Shown here: piece by piece, positions 1 through 5,259 of the stretch | How positions within the stretch are numbered: the first letter of the stretch is position 1 | How the letters are laid out: every line of letters begins with the position of its first letter | Source of the DNA: an uncultured Chromatiaceae bacterium | GTDB taxonomy: Bacteria; Pseudomonadota; Gammaproteobacteria; Enterobacterales; Alteromonadaceae | DNA: 5,259 bases | Reading direction: 5' to 3' | Assembly: GCA_946481195.1 (NCBI GenBank) | Contig: CAMLNG010000289.1 | Coordinates: 1 to 5,259, forward strand | The notes under the pieces: model-generated | Database searches by the model: none | The model's input: only the letters and a program-made list of their open reading frames with translations | Told to the model about the DNA's origin: nothing | Made by a program: the position numbers and the translations under genes

Positions 1-35
1 GCGGCCATTCTGCTTATCGCTGCTGCCGCTTTTTT
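1..35 (+). terminator. Possible hairpin terminator at left edge
   Basis: GCGGC (1-5) and GCCGC (25-29) are inverted copies separated by 19 bases and followed on the plus strand by a run of six T (30-35). This resembles an intrinsic terminator for a plus-strand gene arriving from the left. Read on the minus strand, the same hairpin begins just after the TAA of the phosphatase ORF, preceded by an A run, so it could act in both directions. The stem is short and the loop long, and the window edge cuts off any further sequence, so the call is weak. Confidence 0.3.
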
Positions 36-654
36 AAACTATATGGTGCTCTAGAATATAATGCACAGTGCCTCCCTGCGCCCGCGCCGCCTGTTCCAGC
101 TGATAAATGAACCACAACACTTGCGTTGTTGAAGGCCCGCGATCGGTCATATCGCCCAGCAATACCAGATGGCCTTTGCCAAAAGTCCAGTTCAGCTGTT
201 GGTCAATTACCTGATGCGCCTGCAAAAAATCCCGCAGCGTTTTAAAGGCACTTTCGATATCGGAAATGGCCAGAATGGGCTCGTTGTCCTGATAACGCAG
301 CGGCGGGGAAATAAAACTGCCGTCCGGCTGCCGGTCCGGACTGCTGCCATCAATCGTCAGGGCAAAATGGTTGTCTTCCAGTGGGAAATACACCTGCGTC
401 TGTACCTTGGCCGTCAGCGGCACTGTTTGTTGCTCGAGATAAAAGCCAGATTCACCATCACCGCGGATAAAATTCAGCTGCATCTGGTCGTCTGAAAAAA
501 ACACATGCGGGCCTTCGCCCCCAACTTTGTACGCCCGGCGGTCGTCGCCGTAATCAATATCGATACTGAATACCACCGCAAGGCAAAGCGCCAAACCCAG
601 CAGCAACAGGCTGGTGATGCTGAAATGTTTCAGATTAATCCAGATGAGTTTCAT
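34..654 (-). CDS. Membrane-anchored metallophosphoesterase, C-terminally truncated
   Basis: This is the N-terminal part of a calcineurin-like/PPP-type metallophosphoesterase, a family of metal-dependent phosphatases. The visible protein has 206 residues. Residues 1-12 are short and basic, and 13-31 form one hydrophobic helix (signal anchor), so the rest probably lies outside the cytoplasmic membrane. Residues 35-125 are a region of no recognised family. The phosphatase core then starts: ISDIES at 130-135 occupies the place of the first metal motif (GDxH), and GDMTDRG at 167-173 is a clear GDxxDRG motif. After HYIL (198-201) the family's GNHE motif is expected, but the protein reads EHHIV and stops. 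The GNHE motif and the later metal-binding histidines are therefore missing, and the product is unlikely to be an active phosphatase as it stands. The start is supported by AAGGA seven bases before ATG. The gene is third in the padR-HAAS operon, 25 bp after the HAAS stop. Family assignment is firm; whether this is a true pseudogene, an insertion junction or an assembly error is open. Confidence 0.75.
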   Translation of the reverse strand: MKLIWINLKHFSITSLLLLGLALCLAVVFSIDIDYGDDRRAYKVGGEGPHVFFSDDQMQLNFIRGDGESGFYLEQQTVPLTAKVQTQVYFPLEDNHFALTIDGSSPDRQPDGSFISPPLRYQDNEPILAISDIESAFKTLRDFLQAHQVIDQQLNWTFGKGHLVLLGDMTDRGPSTTQVLWFIYQLEQAARAQGGTVHYILEHHIV

Positions 655-679
655 CGGAAATTCCTTTTAAGTCATGCAC

Positions 680-1249
680 TCACATATGTTGCTTCAGCAC
701 CTGCAGCACTTTACGGGTCAGTAAGGCAACTCCAGCTGCCAGCAGTGCTGCCACCGGCACTATCCACCAGCCCATCACCTCAGGTGTCGCCATTGGCGGC
801 ACTGAGACAAAACCAACTACAATGCTGTCGCCATGCGGTGTCGACCAGACACCCACAGATTCAGGCAACAGAAATTTCGCCCCGGCGACAAATAACAAAC
901 TCAGTGCCGTGCTGAAACCAAATACCGCCATCGCGAAATACAAACTGGCGGTGACACTTTTTTTCACGCTTTGAATTGCGCGAAAGCCACGCGGTGGTGG
1001 CGCACCTTCTTCGATATGAGCGACATACAAAGCCGCCAGCTGGCGCGCATCGCCAAAACCACGCAGAATTTCTGCCACGTCTGCGGTTTGGCCGGCAGCT
1101 GTCTGCTGCTCCAGCACATCAAACAAATGGCTTTCAATTTCACGGATCACTTCCTGCGTTTCATGCGGCGCAAGCCGGGACAAATAACGACGTAAATCAT
1201 TGAGATAACGATGGATCATCTCGTTATTGTGCAATTCTGCTGCAGACAT
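680..1249 (-). CDS. HAAS/DUF1700-type membrane protein (PadR partner)
   Basis: A 189-residue protein of the HAAS signalling-domain (DUF1700-like) group, commonly encoded directly after a PadR regulator and thought to take part in membrane signalling; its biochemical role is not defined. Residues 11-80 form the cytoplasmic helical HAAS region, rich in charged helices, with the family-style ending GFGDARQLAALYV (64-76). Two hydrophobic segments follow, about 101-128 and 159-178, separated by a loop with glycines and prolines (130-157). The C-terminus is short and basic. The start was placed at the ATG at 1249, not at the upstream in-frame ATG at 1306, because AGGAG lies six bases before it, the family homology begins there, and the longer version would run into padR. 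Only one base separates the padR TGA from this ATG (TGAGATG), which suggests translational coupling. The family call is by sequence pattern, not by a database search. Confidence 0.8.
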   Translation of the reverse strand: MSAAELHNNEMIHRYLNDLRRYLSRLAPHETQEVIREIESHLFDVLEQQTAAGQTADVAEILRGFGDARQLAALYVAHIEEGAPPPRGFRAIQSVKKSVTASLYFAMAVFGFSTALSLLFVAGAKFLLPESVGVWSTPHGDSIVVGFVSVPPMATPEVMGWWIVPVAALLAAGVALLTRKVLQVLKQHM

Positions 1250-1250
1250 C

Positions 1251-1628
1251 TCAGACTCCTGTGTTCGGTAGCGGTTGCGGGCCCGGGTTGGCCAGCAGCC
1301 ATTCAATATCGCTGACAGACTGGCGCCAGAGCCGGGTCAGATCGGTCAGCTTTTTGTTGCCAAGAGGGGTTAGCTGGTAGTACTTACGCGGTCGGGTCTC
1401 GCCTTCCTGCACCCACTGCGCATCGACCAGTTCGTCGCGTTTCAGCCGGTCCAGCAGCGGATACAAAGTACCCTCAGTGATCGTCGTTGACGGCAGGCTT
1501 TGCAGCAATTTCAGCAGTTCCAGCCCATATAAAGTGCGCTGCTGCAGCGCCGCCAGAATGGCCAGCTCCAGCGTGCCTTTACGCAGCTGCACTTCCCATT
1601 TTTCCATCAGAGCTTCGGTTGAGTTCAT
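1251..1628 (-). CDS. PadR-family transcriptional regulator
   Basis: A 125-residue winged-helix repressor of the PadR family, short form (subfamily-2-like length). The N-terminal motif LRKGTLELAILAAL (15-28) followed by YGLELLKLLQS (34-44) forms the first helices. TEGTLYPLLDRLKRDELV (51-68) is the characteristic recognition helix. RPRKYYQLTPLGNKKL (79-94) is the wing, and a C-terminal helix (95-113) gives the usual dimerisation arm. It is expected to act as a dimer in the cytoplasm, repressing its own operon. The ATG at 1628 is preceded by AGGTGA at a short spacing; the second methionine (residue 8) lacks a comparable site. It is the first gene of the operon with the HAAS protein and the phosphatase, and a perfect palindrome lies 49 bp upstream of its start. 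The inducing signal cannot be read from the sequence. Confidence 0.93.
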   Translation of the reverse strand: MNSTEALMEKWEVQLRKGTLELAILAALQQRTLYGLELLKLLQSLPSTTITEGTLYPLLDRLKRDELVDAQWVQEGETRPRKYYQLTPLGNKKLTDLTRLWRQSVSDIEWLLANPGPQPLPNTGV

Positions 1629-1676
1629 TTTTCACCTGTATCGGGCCTGGGTATCGGCTCCACCATGTATTAAATA

Positions 1677-1697
1677 ATACCTTGCAATACAAGGTAT
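1677..1697. promoter_or_regulatory. Candidate PadR operator palindrome
   Basis: ATACCTTG (1677-1684) and CAAGGTAT (1690-1697) are perfect inverted repeats with a five-base spacer (CAATA). It sits 49 bp upstream of padR in the divergent intergenic region and just downstream of a plausible minus-strand promoter, a position that would block transcription. PadR proteins bind such short dyads as dimers and often autoregulate, so it is the best operator candidate. Binding is inferred. Confidence 0.6.
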
Positions 1698-1704
1698 GAT
1701 GCTG

Positions 1705-1733
1705 AGCATAGTTTCACCTGATGAAAAGATCAA
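1705..1733 (-). promoter_or_regulatory. Likely sigma-70 promoter of the padR operon
   Basis: On the minus strand TTGATC (1733-1728) matches the -35 consensus in four of six bases, and TATGCT (1710-1705) matches the -10 in four of six, with the ideal spacing of 17. The start of transcription would fall near 1698, directly at the edge of the palindrome 1677-1697, leaving a leader of about 70 nt before padR. The match is moderate. The AT-rich stretch at 1671-1680 could supply an alternative -10. Confidence 0.4.
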
Positions 1734-1780
1734 CAATCTTTTTATTTACCACGAAAAATCACCGATGATGGGACACATGG

Positions 1781-1847
1781 CAGCGCACGGTGTCAGCACA
1801 AAGAAAACAGCAAACAATGTCAGGTTGAGCTGTTTTACAGTGCGCTG
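1781..1847. repeat. Inverted repeat pair upstream of the araC-type gene
   Basis: CAGCGCAC (1781-1788) and GTGCGCTG (1840-1847) are perfect 8-base inverted copies 51 bases apart. A related half-copy, GTCAGCAC (1792-1799), lies next to the first. The arms flank the weak promoter proposed at 1790-1818, so they could be regulator half-sites, possibly for autoregulation. No known binding motif is recognised and chance is not excluded. Confidence 0.3.
1790..1818 (+). promoter_or_regulatory. Weak candidate promoter for the AraC-type gene
   Basis: GTGTCA (1790-1795) and AACAAT (1813-1818) are separated by 17 bases and each match the sigma-70 consensus in four of six positions. Transcription would begin near 1825, about 50 nt ahead of the start codon and at the base of the hairpin 1825-1857. 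No better candidate was found by eye between 1698 and 1870. Such a match alone is weak evidence. Confidence 0.25.
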
Positions 1848-1857
1848 ACTGGCTCAA
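1825..1857 (+). promoter_or_regulatory. Possible leader hairpin before the AraC-type gene
   Basis: TTGAGC (1825-1830) pairs with GCTCAA (1852-1857), and CAGT (1838-1841) pairs with ACTG (1848-1851). This gives a 10-bp stem interrupted by a seven-base bulge on the left side and closed by a six-base loop. It ends six bases before the ribosome-binding site (AGGAAGG, 1863-1869). It could tune translation or be a protein-binding dyad; it has no T run and is not a terminator. Confidence 0.3.
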
Positions 1858-1875
1858 ACCAGAGGAAGGGAACCG

Positions 1876-2772
1876 ATGAAAATACAGACTTCAATGGCAT
1901 ATCAGCAGCGGCTGCAACGCGTGATTGATTATATTTATCAGCATCTTGAAGCTGATTTGACGTTAGAACAGCTGGCCGAAGTCGCCTGGATGTCGCCCTA
2001 TCATTTTCATCGGACCTACCGCCTGCTGGCTGAAGAGCCGGTCAACACCACAGTCCGGCGTCTGCGCCTGCAACAGGCCGCCGGTCAGTTGCTGCGCAGT
2101 GATTTGACTTTGTCACAGATCGCCAAACCGCTGCGTTACAGCAGCGCCGAAGCGCTGAGCCGGGCTTTCCGTAAACAATATGGCGTCAGTCCGGCGCAAT
2201 ACCGCCAACAGCGCGGCAAGACGGACGACCGTAGCGAGGAGTTCCGACAGATGACGATCCAACCCAGTACTCAGCCAGATATTCAGGCGTATCCGATTGA
2301 AATTCAGCAGTTTAATCCGGTAGAACTGATAGGCTTGCCCCATTTGGGCGACTATCTGGGCATAGGCCAGACCTTTGACAAATTAGCTATTTTCGCTGCC
2401 GAAGCCGGTTTACTCGGCCCGGACAGCCGCTTTTTTGGCTTGTACTACGACGATCCGCAAACCGTTGCCGCCAAAGACCAACGTGCGCTGGCCTGCGTCA
2501 GTGTACCGGCAGGATTTCGTGCCACATCAGCCCAGCCGGGTGCAGAGGCGCTGCAATACCTGACTTTGCCAGCCGGGACCACCGTCAGTCTGTTATTTCA
2601 GGGCGATTACGCCCAGCTCGAACAACCTTACAACTGGTTGTTTGGGCACTGGCTGCCACAAAGTGGTGAAGAGCTGGCCGACTTCCCGCCGTTTGAAGAA
2701 TATCTGAACGACGTCAAAGATACGCCGCCGGCGGAGTTACTGACGCAGATGCGTTGTTATTTAAAGCGCTAA
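1876..2772 (+). CDS. AraC-family regulator with GyrI-like effector domain
   Basis: A 298-residue transcription factor of the Rob-like type: an N-terminal AraC DNA-binding domain fused to a C-terminal GyrI-like (AraC_E_bind) ligand domain. The first helix-turn-helix lies at 28-54, including MSPYHFHRTYR (39-49). The second lies at 77-110, with AEALSRAFRKQYGVSPAQYR at 91-110. A polar linker (111-136) leads to the effector domain (about 139-297), where LPAGTTVSLLFQGDY (231-245), WLPQSG (259-264), FEEYLND (273-279) and TPPAEL (283-288) follow the family pattern; E274 or E275 is the likely acidic ligand contact. Such proteins bind small, often cationic or amphipathic, molecules and activate stress or efflux genes. 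The ATG is supported by AGGAAGG seven bases upstream; the second methionine (residue 7) has no site. It is divergent from the padR operon with 247 bp between them and ends in a strong terminator. HTH2 has LRY where LGY/LGF is usual. Ligand and targets are unknown. Confidence 0.93.
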   Translation: MKIQTSMAYQQRLQRVIDYIYQHLEADLTLEQLAEVAWMSPYHFHRTYRLLAEEPVNTTVRRLRLQQAAGQLLRSDLTLSQIAKPLRYSSAEALSRAFRKQYGVSPAQYRQQRGKTDDRSEEFRQMTIQPSTQPDIQAYPIEIQQFNPVELIGLPHLGDYLGIGQTFDKLAIFAAEAGLLGPDSRFFGLYYDDPQTVAAKDQRALACVSVPAGFRATSAQPGAEALQYLTLPAGTTVSLLFQGDYAQLEQPYNWLFGHWLPQSGEELADFPPFEEYLNDVKDTPPAELLTQMRCYLKR

Positions 2773-2776
2773 GATC

Positions 2777-2814
2777 AAGCCATCGCTGCCGGCAGCGATG
2801 GCTTTTATTGTTTT
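2777..2814 (+). terminator. Intrinsic terminator after the AraC-type gene
   Basis: A perfect 28-base palindrome (2777-2804) with 14-base arms, AAGCCATCGCTGCC and its complement, begins five bases after the stop codon and is followed by the T-rich tract 2803-2814. The hairpin is GC-rich and would close on a small loop at the centre. It lies in the 40-bp gap between two converging genes. On the minus strand the tail after the stem is less T-rich, so it should work best for the plus-strand gene, with possible two-way action for the DUF2339 gene. Confidence 0.88.
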
Positions 2815-5259
2815 ACTGCGTCGCCACGCCCGACTTCGGCATCGGCGCTTTAATGCCGATCAACACGGTCAGACCACCGACTGTGATAAAAGACACGATC
2901 CGGCTCAGTGAACCGGCATCGGCCAAATCGACCAGAAACAGCTTCAGCAGCACTACAGCGAGCAAGGCGGCGCCGGCTTGCCAGCGCAGCCGGTGCGCCA
3001 GCAGATGACCGCGCAGCATCATCACCAATGCCAGCAGTGTCCAGCCGACGGAAAGGCCAAGCTGCACTTCGCTGCTCTGCCACAGCGGGTCAAATTGCCA
3101 GGGCAACTGCAGCAGCAGTGCAATGGCGCGCACCAAAAGCACAGTGGCACTGATAAAAGTGAATGCCGCCATGAGCTGCGCGGCCCGCGCTGTTAAAGTC
3201 AAAACACGCTGTACCGCCCGCCATTGCAACGCTGCGACTATCACTGCACCGAGCATCACCGCATCCGGGCAGTTCAGCAATGGATAACCTGTTGCCGGTT
3301 CTACCAGACTCCAGCCCCATAGCAACACCAAGCCGGCAAGCCAGGGTAAAGGCAGCCGTGTTAAAAACAGCGCAGGCGCTGCCGGATGCGGCCAGCGCTG
3401 CTGCACCGATAACCACAGGCATAACAACATGGGTGCCGCGACTGCAATAAAGAACAGCCCCAGCATCTGCTGATTGTCCAATTGCCAGCTGTTCGCCAGA
3501 TACCGCGCCTGCCACACCACTAAAACCCCGACCAGCCAGGGCATGGCCAGCAAATACAATGGCTTGCTGACCTGAGTCTGGCGCAGCCAGCGGTAATGAC
3601 TGACCAGCACCAGACTGAGCGCAGCAATACCGGCCAGCGACAATACCGGCTGCCAGCTGTCGTGCCGCAATTCTGCGTAAAACTCGGCGCCATACCAGCA
3701 GCTAAGCAGCGGCAATAACCACCAGCCAAACCGTTGCAAAGTGGGTAGCGGCCAGCGCTGATCCAGTGCAGACGCCAGCAATAACGACAACGCCGCTGCC
3801 GCGATTTGCGCCGCAAAAGGCTGCGCCAGATGACCATCCAGTTCGGCAAAAAACGCCAGATGCCAGAGGCCCCAGCCGAGCAGTCCCCACAGCAGCGTCA
3901 ACGCATTTTCACCTGGCAATAACCGGGTCGCCGCCGGCTTGCGGTCACTGCTCACTGACAGCAATAGCAGCGACACCGCCAGTACCAGAATATTGATAAA
4001 GTCGCCCTGCACCAACCACCAGCTGCCAGTCTGCACCGGTAATTCACTGGCAAAAGCGACCAGCGCCCCCGTCATCAGCAGATAAGCACCGGCGCGGCTG
4101 GCGCGGCTTTGCTGCTGAAAACCCAGCCAGCACAAACCGGCCGCTTCTAAGGCCCAGCCAAACGCCGTCCAGCTGGCACCCTGCGACATTGGCAGTACCA
4201 GAGAACCAAACAGCAGCGCAAAGCCCAGCTGGATCTGGCCAAACCGGCGTAAATCGTCACGCTGTTGCCGGCGCACCAGCAGATACATGGCGCCATACAC
4301 CAATGCATACACTGCCGCACTCACGCTATCGCCCTGGCTAAAATGGTTCGTCAGCAACAGTTGCTGGCTAAAAGACAGGAGCGGCAAACCAAACACCAGA
4401 CTACCATCAATAAAACCGCGGCTCTGATGGCCCTGGCGTAGCGTAAAACGATAACCAATCAACAGGTACATCAGGAAATAAACGGCGAAAAACGGTTGCA
4501 CCAGCGCATAGTCGCTGCTGTGGTAATTGACCAGCTGCCAGGCCAGCGCAATACCAAAAGTCGCGACAAATCCTGTCCAGTTCAGCCAGCGCCATTGCCG
4601 GTACCAGGCCAGTAGCAACACACCGCTATTGAGCAGCAGATAATAGCTGAACAGGCCAACAAAACGGTTCGAGCCGTCTGACGTCAGCAGTGGCACAAAA
4701 AAACCACCGGCGGTAGCCAAAATCGCCAGCGCCTGGGATTGCTGCAACAGCGCCAACGCGCTGCCGGCCAGTACCGTCAGCAACATCAGCGCAAAGGCGG
4801 TAGAAGTGCCAATCATCGGGTAATATTTGCAGGCGGCAAACAAAGTCAGGTAGACCACGGCAAAACCGGCGCCCTGCAGCAGAGCGGCATTGTTACCAAG
4901 CCGGCGGCGTTTCCACCAGCCCAGCCCGACCAGACCGGCACCGCAACAACCGATAAATCCAAGCCGCAGCTCCATCGACAACAAGCCTTGATGGGCAAAA
5001 TAGGTGGCGAGAAAACTCAGGCCCAAAAACAATACGGTGAGGCCGGCCAACACCAGCGGGCTGACCTGACGGAATAGCTGCAGCAAAGGCTGTAACCAGG
5101 GCAATGCGGGAGTAGCAGCTTGCTGCGACTGTGACTGCCAGGGATCTGCTGAAGCCGACGACTCAGTCTGAGCAGAATATGGCGGAGGGTTTTGCATAGC
5201 GGTTGGCGGCACAGCAAAGTCCATCATCACCACATTGCCGTCGGCTGACCCGGCCTCCG
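2813..5259 (-). CDS. DUF2339 multi-pass membrane protein, 5' partial
   Basis: A very hydrophobic integral membrane protein of the DUF2339 family, function unknown. About 814 residues are visible, with roughly two dozen predicted helices from about residue 58 (counted from the GTG at 5233) to the C-terminus. Family-like stretches are GAGFAVVYLTLFAACKYYP (121-139), ATAGGFFVPLLTSDGSN (173-189), FGWALEAAGLCWLGF (358-372) and LLKLFLVDLADAGSLSRIVS (762-781). A hydrophilic Ser/Gln/Pro/Ala-rich segment (about 5-47) precedes the first helix. The frame stays open through 5259 with no stop and reads EAGSADGN before the GTG, which has no ribosome-binding site; the true start therefore lies outside the window and the GTG should not be taken as the start. 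DUF2339 proteins usually have an N-terminal polar or coiled-coil part before the membrane domain. The TAA at 2815-2813 lies 40 bp from the converging regulator. The C-terminus is complete. Confidence 0.9.
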   Translation of the reverse strand, partial: EAGSADGNVVMMDFAVPPTAMQNPPPYSAQTESSASADPWQSQSQQAATPALPWLQPLLQLFRQVSPLVLAGLTVLFLGLSFLATYFAHQGLLSMELRLGFIGCCGAGLVGLGWWKRRRLGNNAALLQGAGFAVVYLTLFAACKYYPMIGTSTAFALMLLTVLAGSALALLQQSQALAILATAGGFFVPLLTSDGSNRFVGLFSYYLLLNSGVLLLAWYRQWRWLNWTGFVATFGIALAWQLVNYHSSDYALVQPFFAVYFLMYLLIGYRFTLRQGHQSRGFIDGSLVFGLPLLSFSQQLLLTNHFSQGDSVSAAVYALVYGAMYLLVRRQQRDDLRRFGQIQLGFALLFGSLVLPMSQGASWTAFGWALEAAGLCWLGFQQQSRASRAGAYLLMTGALVAFASELPVQTGSWWLVQGDFINILVLAVSLLLLSVSSDRKPAATRLLPGENALTLLWGLLGWGLWHLAFFAELDGHLAQPFAAQIAAAALSLLLASALDQRWPLPTLQRFGWWLLPLLSCWYGAEFYAELRHDSWQPVLSLAGIAALSLVLVSHYRWLRQTQVSKPLYLLAMPWLVGVLVVWQARYLANSWQLDNQQMLGLFFIAVAAPMLLCLWLSVQQRWPHPAAPALFLTRLPLPWLAGLVLLWGWSLVEPATGYPLLNCPDAVMLGAVIVAALQWRAVQRVLTLTARAAQLMAAFTFISATVLLVRAIALLLQLPWQFDPLWQSSEVQLGLSVGWTLLALVMMLRGHLLAHRLRWQAGAALLAVVLLKLFLVDLADAGSLSRIVSFITVGGLTVLIGIKAPMPKSGVATQ

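Noticed and set aside
505..915. Plus-strand open frame of 136 codons, with a similar one at 169-495
   Set aside because: Both lie antisense to well-supported minus-strand genes, have no family resemblance and no convincing ribosome-binding sites; they are shadow frames.
1250..1306. Longer start for the HAAS protein at 1306, adding 19 residues
   Set aside because: It would overlap the padR end, the added residues are unlike the family, and the ATG at 1249 has a good AGGAG site six bases upstream.
1630..1720. Direct repeat TTTCACCTG at 1630-1638 and 1712-1720
   Set aside because: The first copy is the padR ribosome-binding region and the second lies in the promoter spacer; nine bases once repeated is weak, and no third copy was seen.
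1719..1733. TGATGAAAAGATCA as a CRP/FNR-like site
   Set aside because: Only the outer four bases are symmetrical and the core does not match TGTGA-N6-TCACA or TTGAT-N4-ATCAA.
3090..3515. Minus-strand open frame of 141 codons within the DUF2339 gene
   Set aside because: It is an alternative frame of the DUF2339 gene, with an Ala/Gly-rich composition typical of a shifted GC-rich membrane protein.
1..5259. CRISPR array, tRNA, rRNA, riboswitch or full insertion sequence
   Set aside because: No regularly spaced repeats, tRNA-like folds, rRNA sequence or transposase frames were seen on either strand; dense coding explains almost all of the window.

Overview
The window holds two blocks of ordinary-looking bacterial genes. 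Coding density, Shine-Dalgarno sites, moderately GC-rich coding DNA with AT-rich promoters, and the protein families point to a Gammaproteobacterium. An Alteromonadales/Chromatiaceae-type aquatic genus such as Rheinheimera is possible, but that is an impression from protein style and was not tested.

Layout. Positions 1-33 form the left edge, with a terminator-like hairpin. On the minus strand, read from about 1698 down to 34, lies a three-gene operon: a PadR-family repressor (1628-1251), a HAAS/DUF1700-type two-helix membrane protein (1249-680), and a membrane-anchored calcineurin-like metallophosphoesterase (654-34). The phosphatase stops exactly where its GNHE metal-binding motif should be. 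The 247-bp divergent intergenic region (1629-1875) holds a perfect 8-5-8 palindrome that fits a PadR operator, a plausible minus-strand promoter just upstream of it, and further dyad symmetry ahead of the plus-strand gene. That gene (1876-2772) is a complete AraC-type regulator with a C-terminal GyrI-like effector-binding domain. It ends in a strong palindromic terminator (2777-2804), which also separates it from the converging minus-strand gene. Positions 2813-5259 carry a very hydrophobic DUF2339 membrane protein whose 5' end lies beyond the right edge.

How they fit together. PadR plus HAAS is a recurring regulatory pair in which a small winged-helix repressor is co-transcribed with a membrane protein. 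Here the pair drives a third gene for a membrane-anchored phosphatase, probably under PadR autorepression through the palindrome. The AraC/GyrI-like regulator is divergent from this operon and may share control of the intergenic region, but its targets cannot be read from the window. The DUF2339 gene looks like an unrelated neighbour.

I see no clearly novel system. The points most worth a second look are the phosphatase breakpoint at its catalytic motif, the PadR-HAAS-phosphatase combination with its operator, and the dyads in front of the AraC gene.
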